Source: Coriobacteriaceae bacterium | GTDB lineage: Bacteria > Actinomycetota > Coriobacteriia > Coriobacteriales > Coriobacteriaceae | Assembly (NCBI GenBank): GCA_902364645.1 | Contig: CABJEP010000015.1 | Location: forward strand, 1 to 64,000 | Reading direction: 5' to 3' | Length of the DNA: 64,000 nt | Part shown: piece after piece, positions 1-9,236 of the stretch | How the letters are laid out: every line of letters begins with the position of its first letter | Numbering within the stretch: the stretch's first letter is position 1 | Translations under genes and position numbers: made by a program | The notes under the pieces: generated by a model | Seen by the model: only the letters and a program-made list of their open reading frames with translations | The model's database searches: none | What the model was told of the DNA's origin: nothing

Positions 1-531
1 ATGGAAACGGATGTTCTATCGGGACACACATTTTGTCCTATAAGCCGGAATTTCAGCATATGGTGACCTCCGATCGAGTCGTCGGCCGCCCGCGCACGGG
101 ATGCGTCGCAAGGCCATTTTACTGCGAATGCATGCACCCACAGCTGGTAAACGCGATTTTGACAAACATTTGTTCGATAGTCACAAACACGGTTCCTCGT
201 CCGGCGGAGCCTGGCCGCATTGTCCGGGTTTGCCCGACGTGTTTGCGTTTTCAAAATGTCCCGGATCGGCTGGGCGATTCGGGATACTATGTCAATAGAA
301 AACGATGCACCCCGCGTAAATATACGAGAGCGCGGGCGGCCTAGTTTTCTGGTTTTGTTAAATGCCCGGGCCTCTAACCCCGGGCATTTTAATTTGCACG
401 CGCGGCGCAAATGCCTTCTACCGTCCGCACCGCGCGTGCGCCTACGGACCTTAAACCGAACCTCATACGAGTCAAGAAACGCGATGACGAGCGCGCCCGC
501 ATCGGACGATGGAGGCTGACTGCGTTATCCC
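1..531. other. Region without a recognisable gene downstream of the pilus operon
   Basis: No reading frame here has a convincing start with ribosome binding site or a recognisable protein. Short frames entering from the left edge stop at about 43 and 66 and could be the tail of a gene outside the window. The only clear structure is the hairpin at 360-390. If a pilus sortase gene exists nearby it is not in this stretch. Confidence 0.5.
360..390. terminator. Rho-independent terminator-like hairpin
   Basis: An 11-bp perfect stem (AAATGCCCGGG with its complement) surrounds an 8-base loop and is followed by a short T run on the plus strand. It could end a plus-strand transcript entering from the left, or act in both directions. 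Confidence 0.6.
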
Positions 532-568
532 AAAAAAACGGGGCAGACTCCAGTGCGGAGTCTGCCCC
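532..568 (-). terminator. Terminator of the pilus operon
   Basis: A 12-bp perfect stem (GGGGCAGACTCC, 540-551, pairs with 557-568) is followed on the minus strand by seven T residues (532-538). It lies about 100 bp beyond the stop codon of the shaft pilin gene, so the three-gene pilus operon very probably ends here. Confidence 0.9.
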
Positions 569-669
569 GAAAAGAGAATGGCAAAGCAAGAACGTGGATG
601 GACGAGAAAAGTGTCCGCAAGTCTCATGGCCATCACATCCCACCTGCCAAAGGGATGGGTGAGCGAGCG

Positions 670-2445
670 TTACTCCTGCTCGGACTCCTCAGCCTGCTTA
701 CGGCTGCGGATGAGGTGCGCCACGCCGATGCACAGCACCGCGCCACCAGCGATCCAAGTGAAGGTCACGCCGTTGAGGCCGGTGAGGGGAAGGCCGGTGC
801 CCTTCTGGTCGGTGACAGTGAGGTGTACCTTGCCGTCAGCGGCCTCGGTATTAGTTTGAGCCACCTTGACGAGATTCTCATTAGTACCAGTAGCAAGAGT
901 GCAGCCCGGGTTAACAACAGTCGTATCGTCTGCCGGAAGCGTCCCGCGAGTAATGGTGAACGTGATGCCAGCGCTGTGGGAGTTGTTATATCCAGGCGCC
1001 GGCTTGACCTCCGTAAGGACGTAAGTACCCTCATCAAGACCAACGACGTTGATCTTGCCGCTTGCGTCGGTCTTCAGCTTAGCCTGCTCGTTATCCTTCG
1101 TCTTGGTACCATCCGCCTTGATAAAGTTGTTCGTATCATCCTGCTCCTGCAGCGTGAATTCAACGCCCTCGAGCCCCTTGCCTTCATCATCGGAACCGAC
1201 CTTGGTGACGTCGATGCCGTAGGTGTAGTCGTAGGCGGGGTGCTCGACCGTGGTACCAGTACCATCAGTAGTGTGCGGGTTGTTGGAATAAGTCAGCTTA
1301 ACGGTATTTTTCTGGGCTTTACCAACCAAACCATTGAACTCAGTTTTGATCGTACCGCTTTCAAAGATCTTGGTAGAGTCGAGCTTGGCCTTGTACTCGA
1401 CAGTCACCTTCGAGTCGCCGTTCAGCGCAATGGCAGTCTTGCCCTCAGCCCCGCATTTCTTGAGATCGGGGAAGTCGACAGTAAGCGTATTATCCTCGTA
1501 CTTGGCGTTATAGCCGGACGCGACCACGGTATCGCCGATCATGACCTTAACATCGGGCGTCGTACCGCCATCCTTGAACTTGGGCGTCATGGAATTGGGG
1601 AGTTTGTCCGTAAAGGCGTACTTGTAGGTGCCGTAACTGTTGATGTTGCCCGCGACGGTACCGATGAGCTGGTAGTCGACATATTGGTCCATCTGAGAGT
1701 CGGCAGCCATGTTGGGCTTCTTGAATGAACCGAATGTGCCACCCTTAGCGTCATCCTTGACGGCCTTGGTCACAGTGGGGACCTGCTTCTTGGGAGTTAA
1801 GTTCTCATCGGAGCCACCGACAACAGCGAAAATCGGCGAGGTGAAAGTATCCGTGTTGCCCGCGGTGGCATTTGCGGTTTCGCCGACACTCGCAGTCACA
1901 AAGAGCCAGTAGCCGGCATCCAGGCTGCTGAACTTGCCGTCGGTGCCTGTTCTCCAGCCATTCGTCCCTTCAGCGGTTGTGGCTTTTTCCAGTGCCTTGG
2001 CAATCTTGTCGAGGGTCGTTCCGGCGTCAAGCTTAGTGCTCGCGTCTGTACCAGACGTGTACTCAGCTTTGGTTTTCTTTTTAATCCATTCTGCCCACTC
2101 TTGAGCATCGTTGCCAGAGGGCTTTGTGGAATCGTCGTCGGTAAACGCCCCCGTCACAGCATCCCTAACTGAATCCGACGCCCACTCGATGTCAGAAACC
2201 GTCTTAGGCCCATTCCAGGCGCTATCCTTCTGATCCTGCGTAACCTTCGCCTTGAAAATCTGGATGCCCTTAAAAGTCGTATCCGTATAGGTCGAATCCT
2301 TAATCGTCACGTCGCCGCTCTGGGCCACCGTCGGCACGCCCCCAGCAAACGCCATGGTCACCGGGGCCATGACGCCGCCGAAGCTCAGGGCTGCGGTGAG
2401 GCCGGCGGTTACTGCCAGGCGTGCGATGTTCTTGTTCATGCTCAT
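670..2445 (-). CDS. SpaA-type isopeptide-forming pilin, probable shaft subunit
   Basis: Encodes 591 residues of a sortase-assembled pilus subunit. A lysine-rich N-terminus with a signal peptide (about 1-35) starts at the ATG behind AGAGGA; an in-frame ATG 66 bases upstream has no ribosome binding site. A TPKKQVPTVTK stretch near residue 240 is a candidate pilin motif whose lysine could form the inter-subunit bond. A Cna-B/SpaA-like domain (about 410-530, with VTKVGSDD and LTEVKPAPGY) comes before the sorting signal LPLTG at 552, a hydrophobic segment and a charged tail. It is the last gene of the operon, about 100 bp behind the accessory pilin. The shaft role is inferred from domain layout and position. 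Cell-wall anchoring and isopeptide bonds are family knowledge. Confidence 0.88.
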   Translation of the reverse strand: MSMNKNIARLAVTAGLTAALSFGGVMAPVTMAFAGGVPTVAQSGDVTIKDSTYTDTTFKGIQIFKAKVTQDQKDSAWNGPKTVSDIEWASDSVRDAVTGAFTDDDSTKPSGNDAQEWAEWIKKKTKAEYTSGTDASTKLDAGTTLDKIAKALEKATTAEGTNGWRTGTDGKFSSLDAGYWLFVTASVGETANATAGNTDTFTSPIFAVVGGSDENLTPKKQVPTVTKAVKDDAKGGTFGSFKKPNMAADSQMDQYVDYQLIGTVAGNINSYGTYKYAFTDKLPNSMTPKFKDGGTTPDVKVMIGDTVVASGYNAKYEDNTLTVDFPDLKKCGAEGKTAIALNGDSKVTVEYKAKLDSTKIFESGTIKTEFNGLVGKAQKNTVKLTYSNNPHTTDGTGTTVEHPAYDYTYGIDVTKVGSDDEGKGLEGVEFTLQEQDDTNNFIKADGTKTKDNEQAKLKTDASGKINVVGLDEGTYVLTEVKPAPGYNNSHSAGITFTITRGTLPADDTTVVNPGCTLATGTNENLVKVAQTNTEAADGKVHLTVTDQKGTGLPLTGLNGVTFTWIAGGAVLCIGVAHLIRSRKQAEESEQE

Positions 2446-2553
2446 CTTCTTTTCCTCTGCTTTCTGCTTGAATTCTATTCGATCTAAATCTGTATGTCTG
2501 TGTCTTAGCATCTACTTCGCTACGTCTCGCCCCGCTCTCTGTGGGGCTGCCAG

Positions 2554-4221
2554 CTACTCTTTATGGCTGCCACCTCCCCGCTTGACCAGGAGCGCGACCA
2601 CGATGAGCGCGGCTCCGGCGACCGCTGCGGCGGCCGCGGCGTACATTGCCATATCGCCAGTCGAGGGCATAAAGCCTCCGGTGGTAATGCTAGGGGGTGT
2701 GCCGGTGGGCGTGTTGATGAGCGACGCCTCTAGGCTGCCCGTCGACCCGTCCGCGCTGTCGGCACGCAGGGGCGACTCGGCCGTGATGGTGAGTTTGGGC
2801 TTGGCGGCGGCCACCTGGTCGACGTCCAGGCCCTCGGCCTTGACCGTCACGGAGCGCGTGCCCTTAAAGGCGGTGTAGCCCTTGGGTGCCTTGAGCTCGC
2901 GAATCTCCAGCTTGCCCGAGTCCACGCCCGAGACGGTCACACGGCCGTCCTCGCCCGTGGTGACGGTGGCCTTGCCCTCCGCATCCCACGTACCGTCGGC
3001 CGCTAGCGTACGACCGCGGTCGTCGGCGATGCTCAGAACCGCCCCGGGCAGCGGCTTGTCGCCGTCGCTGCCGCGCTTGGTGAGCGCGAGGTCCCAGGTG
3101 TAGGCGCACGCGTCGTCGCTCGGCGTGCGGGTGAAGCCGGCGTCGCCGGACTGGTCGGCAAAGGGAGAGCGCGGGTAGCGCAGGTAGACCTCGTTGGGGT
3201 TGCCCTTCGCGATGCCGTGGTTGCACGCGCTGTTGAGCGGTGCGTTGTACACGGCGACCACGCGGGCGCCCGCGGCGAAGGCGTCGGCCCCGCCGAGCGC
3301 GGCGACCAGGTCGCCGGTGCGCACGGTGAAGGTCCCGTCCGCGGCCACCTTGGTGGCGCACTGGGCCGTGATGTCGGTCCAGCCCTTCGCGGCCTTGGTG
3401 CCGGCGTGTCCGTCCTTGCCGGTGGCGACGGCGTCAAAGCCGCCGTCCGCGCCCGTCGCCACGTATACATGCATGCTCGCGGCCACCTTGGAGGGGTCGA
3501 GCCCTGCGCTCATGGTGTCGACGAACCGCACCGCATAGGTGTCGTAGGCGGTAAGACCCGCCGGGACCGTGGCCGAGAGGCGCCAGTACAGGTCGTCGGC
3601 GGCCGTGGCGTCGGCGGCCTTCTGCCAGGCGGCGGCGCTGTCCTCCAGCACATGCTTGGCGACCTTGGGAGTCGCCGCCTTGGGCTTGACGGTGACGGCG
3701 CTGCCGCCCACCAGGGTCATAATCGGCGCGGTGCCGACCTCGCCCTGAGCGATGGCGTCGTCGTCGGCGACGATGAGCCAGTAGCCACAGGACAGGTCGG
3801 CCGTCGTGCCCGCGTTAAGGGTCACAGACACGGCACCAGAGCTCTGAAGGGAACGAGCGAACTGTACGCTCAGCGCGCTCGTAAGGTGGGAATCGGTGTT
3901 GAGCCACTCGGCAGCTTCCTGCGCGGTGATCTGGGAATTTGGCATGCCGGCGCTGTGCAGCACAGGCAGCGCGGCGTCGCGCACGGCGTCGCTTGCCCAG
4001 GCAAGGTCGGTGAAGGTCTTGGCGTCGCTGTCGCCGTCGACGACGTTGGCGCTAAAGATCTGGTAGGCGTCGTAGCTACTCGCCACGGTGCCGCTCACCG
4101 TGATGGAACCGGTCGAGGTCGGCGCGGCCTGCGCGGATGCGGGGAACACAACCGCGCAGGTGCCGATCAGGAGGGCAAGCAGCGCAAACAAGATCGGGAA
4201 GGAGCAAACTTTCTTATTCAC
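2554..4221 (-). CDS. SpaA-type pilin, probable accessory or base subunit
   Basis: Encodes 555 residues. The chosen start is GTG, eight bases after GGGAGG; it gives a clean signal peptide (VNKKVCSFPILFALLALL). The start overlaps the end of the tip gene by 8 bp, so translation is probably coupled. The layout parallels the next pilin: an N-terminal domain with the same AWASDAVRDA-type segment, a KPKAATPKVAK candidate pilin motif, a Cna-B-like domain (LTKRGSDGDKPLPGAVL to KAPKGYTAF) and a C-terminal sorting signal. That signal is MPSTG at about 518, not LPxTG, followed by an alanine-rich membrane segment and KRGGGSHKE. G+C is clearly higher than in the tip gene. A short hairpin (2529-2547) lies just past the stop and could weaken read-through into the shaft gene. 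The role is inferred. Confidence 0.85.
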   Translation of the reverse strand: MNKKVCSFPILFALLALLIGTCAVVFPASAQAAPTSTGSITVSGTVASSYDAYQIFSANVVDGDSDAKTFTDLAWASDAVRDAALPVLHSAGMPNSQITAQEAAEWLNTDSHLTSALSVQFARSLQSSGAVSVTLNAGTTADLSCGYWLIVADDDAIAQGEVGTAPIMTLVGGSAVTVKPKAATPKVAKHVLEDSAAAWQKAADATAADDLYWRLSATVPAGLTAYDTYAVRFVDTMSAGLDPSKVAASMHVYVATGADGGFDAVATGKDGHAGTKAAKGWTDITAQCATKVAADGTFTVRTGDLVAALGGADAFAAGARVVAVYNAPLNSACNHGIAKGNPNEVYLRYPRSPFADQSGDAGFTRTPSDDACAYTWDLALTKRGSDGDKPLPGAVLSIADDRGRTLAADGTWDAEGKATVTTGEDGRVTVSGVDSGKLEIRELKAPKGYTAFKGTRSVTVKAEGLDVDQVAAAKPKLTITAESPLRADSADGSTGSLEASLINTPTGTPPSITTGGFMPSTGDMAMYAAAAAAVAGAALIVVALLVKRGGGSHKE

Positions 4222-7200
4222 GACGCTTACCTCCCTTCGCATTCGCCTTGCGACGAATGTGCATCCAGGCCGCAGCAGCGCAAAGCACCGCCGCGCCGGC
4301 AAGGTACGTCAGAGTGACGCCCGACATACCAGAAAGGGGCAAAGAGGTTGAGTAGGTGTTGGTGAAGGTGGGAGTGGAACTTTCAGTGAGTTCGCGGCCC
4401 GTGTCGTTGGTCACTGGCTTGCCATCACGATCCTGAATCTGCTTGTAGGTCGCAGAGATGTTGATCTTGCCCTCAGTGTCGTCAACCGCGTTGACCGTAA
4501 TCTGATAGATCGACCGGTCGTACTTATAGTTCGTAAACGGTGTGGTTGGCTGCTGCTCGCGCACGTAATAAGTAAAGGTATTGCTTGCACCGCGACCAGT
4601 GGGGTCAGTCTCGAGTTTGTTAAGTTGATCGAGCTTGTACTCAATCGGTTTGAAGCTCAGGAGCTGAGAGTTTTTGTCGTTGGCTTTGGTCTTAACCGCC
4701 TCGGCCTTATCGAACTTGTCGTTATCCGCAAACTCGAGCGTAAACTCCTTCATCTCGCCACCCTCAACGACCTTGGTCGCCTTAGGGGTCCAAGAGCCAG
4801 TCGAGTCGTACGGGGTGAACTTGTTAGTGAAAGTCGTGGAGTCACCCTCACAGATAATTGGATAATAGTCTCCACTCTTCTGCACCTTGCTCCTCGCTTT
4901 TACGTTCTCCCACTTCCCAGACGACTCGCGGAATTCGTACTTGGTTACACCGACGTTTTTAATCGTGTAGTTATGGATGTAAAGATCCTTCAGTTGGCTT
5001 GAGTTTTCTTTACTCGGAACAGACATGAGCAAGGTCTTGGTATCTTCGGCCGTCACCACAATCTTATACACGCTGGAGTCGTACGTGATGCCAGAATCAC
5101 CACCGGGATCTTCGACCAAGTAGTATGTGATTTCGTTACCCGCGCCACTCGATGCGAATTGTTCACCAAGGTCAAACGTAATGCTGCCTTCTGCATCATT
5201 TGCTGCTGTTCCAACCTCGGTGCAAACGTCGCGATTGAATGTCGTGCCAGCTGTCGTGCCAGCCAAAGGGTCGTCTGAATCCTTGCGATACACCGTAAAG
5301 GAGAACTCCCCATCATTGAGCTTGCGGCCTTCCAGCTTCTTGGTCGCCTTGAGCTTGAGGCTCGGATAGACATACGTGTCCTCAGGCGCGCCCATGTACA
5401 GGTCGCCGTTCGACATGATGCCGCCGCCATGGTTCCAGGAATAATTGCCCGTGATAAACGTCGCGCCCGCCTCTAGCGCAGCCTTTCGCGCATTGATCGC
5501 CTCGGGGTCTTGAGCCTTAACATCCGAACTCAGGCCGATGCTGTTATATACCTGCACGCCACCGTTAGCGGGGATAGTAATGGCTTTCTGAAGCTCTAAG
5601 CTTCCCCGATACTTAGCATCGCCGCCGCCAAGCATTTTGCCAATCACCGCCGCGATCGGAGTCGTATGACCCTCCGCCGCAAGGAAGAAGTCCGCGTGGC
5701 CGTTTTTGCGAAACACTTCGGCATTGTAGGCGTCGGAGTCCTGGTCCTTACCGTGACCACCGCCGGAAAGATGGGGGGTGCCGTTATTGCCTGTATTACT
5801 CACGGATTCGTAATCGTTCGCGTTTTGCTCATTTCCGGCAGAAGTATTACCGAAAATCGCCGTGCCGTCGGTGCCTGTCACCAAAGTCTTACCCGTCGGG
5901 CAAACCGCAACGCCGCCACCGTAGCCACCGGCCTCATTGCTGCTTATATAGGAGTTATAGACAAATAGCCTACCAGCATTAGACGCGACCTTAGAATCGC
6001 CCTGGACGAAGATGCCGCCTCCACCCCAGTCAAAGCGAGACATGCAGTGGTTATTAGTGATATAGACTGGATTTGAATTTGACGTTCCTTTTATCATCGC
6101 GTCAACCATCTGGCCCACGCGAATGCCGGCACCCTCAGAGCGAAAACTCACGTTAGAGGCAATAGTTCCCCCCGTAATGTTGAGCCATGCCATTGTCTTG
6201 CGCGAGCTCGCCCCTTGGTGTTCGATGTCGGTCACATAGACGCCGCCGCCGGCTTCCTCAGAATAGTTGCCCGTGATCTGGCCGCCCGAAATGGTGACAT
6301 GAGTACCGTTTTTAGCGGCAAGTCCAGCACCGCCATGATCGCCATTACCATCGTTACCACAGTAATTGGCATATTTATTGTTAGTAATGTAGCCACCAGA
6401 AACAGTAACGCTGCCGCCTTCGGCCATGATGCCGCCGCCGAAACCAACACCAGTAGCAAGCGTGCTGTTGCCGGAGATTACGCCATTAGTTATGTTGACC
6501 GTGGAGTCTTTAGCATACACACCACCGCCACTAGGAGCACTGTTGCCGGCAATTACGCCACCGGAAACCTCGAGGGTCGAATTACCGTGTATTTCAATTC
6601 CACCGCCCGCACCCGAGCCAGAAGCTCCACACACATAGCCGCCGCGCATGTTGACGGTAGAGCCGTTCTCGGCATAGACCAAGCTGCTAACGCTGCCGCC
6701 TTGTTTTTGCGTGATCACGCCGCTCACAAGGTTAAACGTGCCGCCCTTGCCGTTGTTGTTATATAGATTGATGAGCTTTAGATTTGCGTTGCCGCCGCAC
6801 GCCACGATGGCGCCTTTAATCTCAACGTCATGTTTGACAAGTGTCTCGGTTGTGCCTGTTCCGCTCGGGGACGATTCGGTCACGTAGTAGGTAAGATTAG
6901 ATGGAATGTTATCGTTATCGTAAGTCAGTTCGGCATTCTTGCCATAATTGGCGGCATTCTTGTCATAATTATCGGCATTCAGGCTCTGCCCCTGATCAGC
7001 TAGCTGCTGGCCCTCGCTGACCGTCTCACCCACCTGTGCAGAATCCCTAATTGTAAGTGACGCACCACCGGCAACATTGAATAACGGCTTGTCGGCGCTC
7101 GAGTGCTTAATCTTATGACCACTTAGGTCAAGGGTGATATTGCTGCCGCCTTTGTTAAGTGTGATTTCACCAGGAAAGTCAATATCAGCCGCAAGCGTAA

Positions 7201-7651
7201 AGCTGGCGGTTTGATTTTCCTCAACGCCTAGAAGCTTTCCCTGCAAGTCACCGGCATTCTTGATGTCCGCGGCCGTCTCTTCGCTCGCCACAGCCTCCTC
7301 GGCTGACGTACCAGCGCCATCGTCGATCGCTTCATTTTCTTCTGCCTGCGACTCGTCCTTGGGCTGCTCCTCCTGCTGAATTTCGTCGTCGCCCGCAGCA
7401 TCGTCATTATCCTGGTTCTCGGTATCCTCGTTAGTAGTGTTGTCTACATCAGTAGACTCACTTGAGGAACCCCCCCCCATCACAGTTTTCTCGGCAGAAA
7501 CCGTCTGGGCGTCGTTGGCAATGGCCTGCGAGATCGGGGGCATGACGAGCGACAGTACCAGGCTCAAAACGGAGGCTCCGCACAAAACGCCTGCCAGTAC
7601 ACGGCGCATCGCTTTTTTACTCTGCTTAGATTTGTCTGAATTCGCTTTCAT
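4214..7651 (-). CDS. Large surface adhesin with beta-helix and pilin-linker domains, probable pilus tip
   Basis: Encodes 1145 residues, starting at ATG behind GGGGAGGAG. A signal peptide (1-45) is followed by an acidic, disordered stretch (about 55-130). A long region (about 200-750) of repeated GGGI/GGGV turns with ITNN and SGN motifs is typical of right-handed parallel beta-helices. Two FctA/Spy0128-like pilin isopeptide-linkage domains follow (from about 790, LKATKKLEGRKLNDGEFSF, and about 940, PKATKVVEGGEMKEF), each ending in a YYLVED or YYVREQ strand. The sorting signal is LPLSG at about 1104. As first gene and largest product it fits the tip adhesin, the part that binds a host or food ligand. 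The ligand is not predictable. A run of nine G residues at codons 58-61 could cause slippage. Confidence 0.87.
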   Translation of the reverse strand: MKANSDKSKQSKKAMRRVLAGVLCGASVLSLVLSLVMPPISQAIANDAQTVSAEKTVMGGGSSSESTDVDNTTNEDTENQDNDDAAGDDEIQQEEQPKDESQAEENEAIDDGAGTSAEEAVASEETAADIKNAGDLQGKLLGVEENQTASFTLAADIDFPGEITLNKGGSNITLDLSGHKIKHSSADKPLFNVAGGASLTIRDSAQVGETVSEGQQLADQGQSLNADNYDKNAANYGKNAELTYDNDNIPSNLTYYVTESSPSGTGTTETLVKHDVEIKGAIVACGGNANLKLINLYNNNGKGGTFNLVSGVITQKQGGSVSSLVYAENGSTVNMRGGYVCGASGSGAGGGIEIHGNSTLEVSGGVIAGNSAPSGGGVYAKDSTVNITNGVISGNSTLATGVGFGGGIMAEGGSVTVSGGYITNNKYANYCGNDGNGDHGGAGLAAKNGTHVTISGGQITGNYSEEAGGGVYVTDIEHQGASSRKTMAWLNITGGTIASNVSFRSEGAGIRVGQMVDAMIKGTSNSNPVYITNNHCMSRFDWGGGGIFVQGDSKVASNAGRLFVYNSYISSNEAGGYGGGVAVCPTGKTLVTGTDGTAIFGNTSAGNEQNANDYESVSNTGNNGTPHLSGGGHGKDQDSDAYNAEVFRKNGHADFFLAAEGHTTPIAAVIGKMLGGGDAKYRGSLELQKAITIPANGGVQVYNSIGLSSDVKAQDPEAINARKAALEAGATFITGNYSWNHGGGIMSNGDLYMGAPEDTYVYPSLKLKATKKLEGRKLNDGEFSFTVYRKDSDDPLAGTTAGTTFNRDVCTEVGTAANDAEGSITFDLGEQFASSGAGNEITYYLVEDPGGDSGITYDSSVYKIVVTAEDTKTLLMSVPSKENSSQLKDLYIHNYTIKNVGVTKYEFRESSGKWENVKARSKVQKSGDYYPIICEGDSTTFTNKFTPYDSTGSWTPKATKVVEGGEMKEFTLEFADNDKFDKAEAVKTKANDKNSQLLSFKPIEYKLDQLNKLETDPTGRGASNTFTYYVREQQPTTPFTNYKYDRSIYQITVNAVDDTEGKINISATYKQIQDRDGKPVTNDTGRELTESSTPTFTNTYSTSLPLSGMSGVTLTYLAGAAVLCAAAAWMHIRRKANAKGGKRRE
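7470..7478 (-). repeat. Nine-base G tract inside the tip adhesin gene
   Basis: Nine consecutive G residues on the coding strand span codons 58-61 (Met-Gly-Gly-Gly). The tract lies just after the signal peptide in an otherwise mixed-composition gene. Loss or gain of one base would shift the frame in the first 6 percent of the protein. Confidence 0.95.
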
Positions 7652-8103
7652 CGATGTCTCCTCCCCAAGAGACCGCGATCTTGCTCTTTCACCATCAAAC
7701 TTGGGCGCGCAACCTATAATTGCTCGCGCTCGATATGCATATTATTACTCTTTGTTTAAACAACGCAAGCCTAACAATGTCAGTTTTGCTTTACGTTGCC
7801 TTAACTTCTTGACAATTATTCAAACTATGCATTGTTTTTCGAGGGTTAAATTTCGGAAAGACGCTGGTAAACTCGTTAGCAAATCTAGATAAATGACACT
7901 TTATCATTGTTTGTACAACACTTTGTTTTAACCCGCTCAATCTGTGAACGGTCAAAATTGCGCCGTGAATGGCAGTATATCTACCTGCAAATATTAGTTA
8001 TGAGCTAATTGGTCAATTACTGCACAACCAGCGTGTGCCGACATGTTCATACATCGACACTTGAATGACATCGCATGTTACCGGCTGCAAATCTCCTCGC
8101 TAC
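7652..8103. other. AT-rich intergenic region upstream of the pilus operon
   Basis: About 450 bp of markedly lower G+C than the flanks, with no credible gene on either strand. It holds the presumed pilus promoter (7740-7768) and separates it from the terminator of the HAD hydrolase gene. The base composition matches that of the tip adhesin gene and may mark a transferred or fast-evolving segment. Confidence 0.6.
7740..7768 (-). promoter_or_regulatory. Candidate pilus promoter with palindromic operator
   Basis: On the minus strand TTGCGT and TAATAT lie about 18 bp apart, roughly 100 bp before the tip gene start. The spacer holds the perfect 12-bp palindrome TTGTTTAAACAA (7752-7763), a plausible repressor site. 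The assignment is by eye only. Confidence 0.35.
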
Positions 8104-8139
8104 AAAAAAGCGTCCCAACAATCGACTGTTGGGACGCTT
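8104..8139 (-). terminator. Terminator of the HAD hydrolase gene
   Basis: A 13-bp perfect stem (AAGCGTCCCAACA, 8108-8120, with 8127-8139) is followed by six T residues on the minus strand. It lies 50 bp past the stop of the hydrolase gene. Confidence 0.9.
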
Positions 8140-8141
8140 GG

Positions 8142-8178
8142 AAAACCACCACAAAGGCGCTCTGCCCTCTTTGTGGCT
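8142..8178. repeat. Palindromic repeat family A, copy 1 (degenerate)
   Basis: AAAACCACCACAAAGG begins the left arm, but the right arm is imperfect (CCTCTTTGTGGCTG). It is a decayed copy of the family seen intact at 9101, 10686 and 15448. Confidence 0.8.
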
Positions 8179-8189
8179 GCCCCCAGGCG

Positions 8190-9011
8190 CTACAGCAGAT
8201 GCTCCTGGATAAAGACCGCGATGCCGTCCTCGTCGTTGCTCGCGGTTACAAAGTCCGCGGCGGCACGGGTGGCGTCGCTGCCATTTGCCATGGCCACACC
8301 CACGCCGGCGTCGGCCACCATGCAGGTATCGTTATCGGCATCGCCAAACACGCAGATGTTCTGAAGCTCCATGCCGTTGAGCTCCGCCACGCGCACAAGG
8401 CCGCGCGTCTTGGACACGCGCGGATCCATGAACTCGTAGAGCCGCTGCGTGGTCTGCAGGGCCGCCGCCTTAACAGTGTCATCGGCAAACGTCGACGCCC
8501 GCTCAATCACCCGCGGCATTACCTCGGGCGCCATGGTAAACATCACCTTGGGCTGCGGCTCGCGCAAAAACTCGGCAAAATCGACCACCTGGTAGGGCAC
8601 GCCGTCGACGCGCGACAGGTGCTCGACGCACGCGTTGCTCTCGGGCACGTAGAACACGCCGTCTCGGGGGCAGACGGGTGTTGCCGGAAGGTCCGCCATG
8701 TGCTTGCAGATGCGCGCGATGGTCTCGCCCGGCAGCGGAAAGCTCAGCTCGTTGATGGCGTGCGCGCGATCGATGACCTCGGCGCCACCGCAGCCCACGA
8801 GCACGTCCACCAGGCCTTCGATGCCCCAGAACTCGTACATGGCCTCGGTCGCGTGGGCGTCGCGCCCGGTGCACAGGCCAAAAAGCACGCCGCGGTCGCG
8901 CAGGGCGCGGATCGCCGCCACGGTGCGCGGGGACACCGTATGCTGGCTCGTGAGCAGCGTACCGTCGATATCGCAGAACACGGCTTTGATGTGGCTGAAG
9001 GTGGTGTCCAT
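8190..9011 (-). CDS. Cof-type HAD-IIB family sugar-phosphate phosphatase
   Basis: Encodes 273 residues, the usual length for Cof-type haloacid dehalogenase hydrolases, cytosolic Mg-dependent phosphatases that act on sugar phosphates and nucleotides. Motif I is CDIDGTLL (about 12-19, nucleophile Asp and acid/base Asp), motif II CTGRD, a lysine of motif III lies in SKTRGLV, and motif IV is FGDADND followed by GVAMANGSD. The C2B cap lies between motifs II and III. The start ATG has AGAAAGG five bases upstream. The gene stands alone with its own terminator. The substrate cannot be told from sequence. Confidence 0.88.
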   Translation of the reverse strand: MDTTFSHIKAVFCDIDGTLLTSQHTVSPRTVAAIRALRDRGVLFGLCTGRDAHATEAMYEFWGIEGLVDVLVGCGGAEVIDRAHAINELSFPLPGETIARICKHMADLPATPVCPRDGVFYVPESNACVEHLSRVDGVPYQVVDFAEFLREPQPKVMFTMAPEVMPRVIERASTFADDTVKAAALQTTQRLYEFMDPRVSKTRGLVRVAELNGMELQNICVFGDADNDTCMVADAGVGVAMANGSDATRAAADFVTASNDEDGIAVFIQEHLL

Positions 9012-9100
9012 GGGGGCCTTTCTGGGTTGCGCGGCGGTGTGGGGTGTGGTCGTGAACGGCGTACATGCTATACCAAGGCGCAGGCGCGGCCCGTTAAAGC

Positions 9101-9139
9101 AAAAACCACCACAAAGGTGCCTGGCTCCTTTGTGGTGGC
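9101..9139. repeat. Palindromic repeat family A, copy 2
   Basis: AAAAACCACCACAAAGG pairs with CCTTTGTGGTGG around a short GTGCCTGGCT loop. It lies between the HAD hydrolase and MFS genes, with a family B copy next to it. Confidence 0.9.
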
Positions 9140-9170
9140 CGGACCCGCAGGGTGGCCTGGCCCGGGGCGC

Positions 9171-9236
9171 AAACCATCACAACATTCGACGTTATTCGGC
9201 AAAATTGCGATTTTCATCGAATGTTGTGATGGTTTT
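9171..9236. repeat. Palindromic repeat family B, copy 1
   Basis: A 66-bp element whose arms AAACCATCACAACATTCGA and its complement are 19 bp long and nearly perfect, with an AT-rich centre. The right end touches the stop codon of the MFS gene, so it probably forms the 3-prime end hairpin of that transcript. Confidence 0.9.

Noticed and set aside
150..180. LexA-like box or promoter (TTGACAAACATTTGTTCG)
   Set aside because: Only part of a palindrome is present, there is no good -10 box at the right distance, and no gene follows.
33..344. Plus-strand reading frame of 103 codons near the left edge
   Set aside because: It begins at TTG without a ribosome binding site, has an irregular Cys/Arg-rich composition and no recognisable fold.
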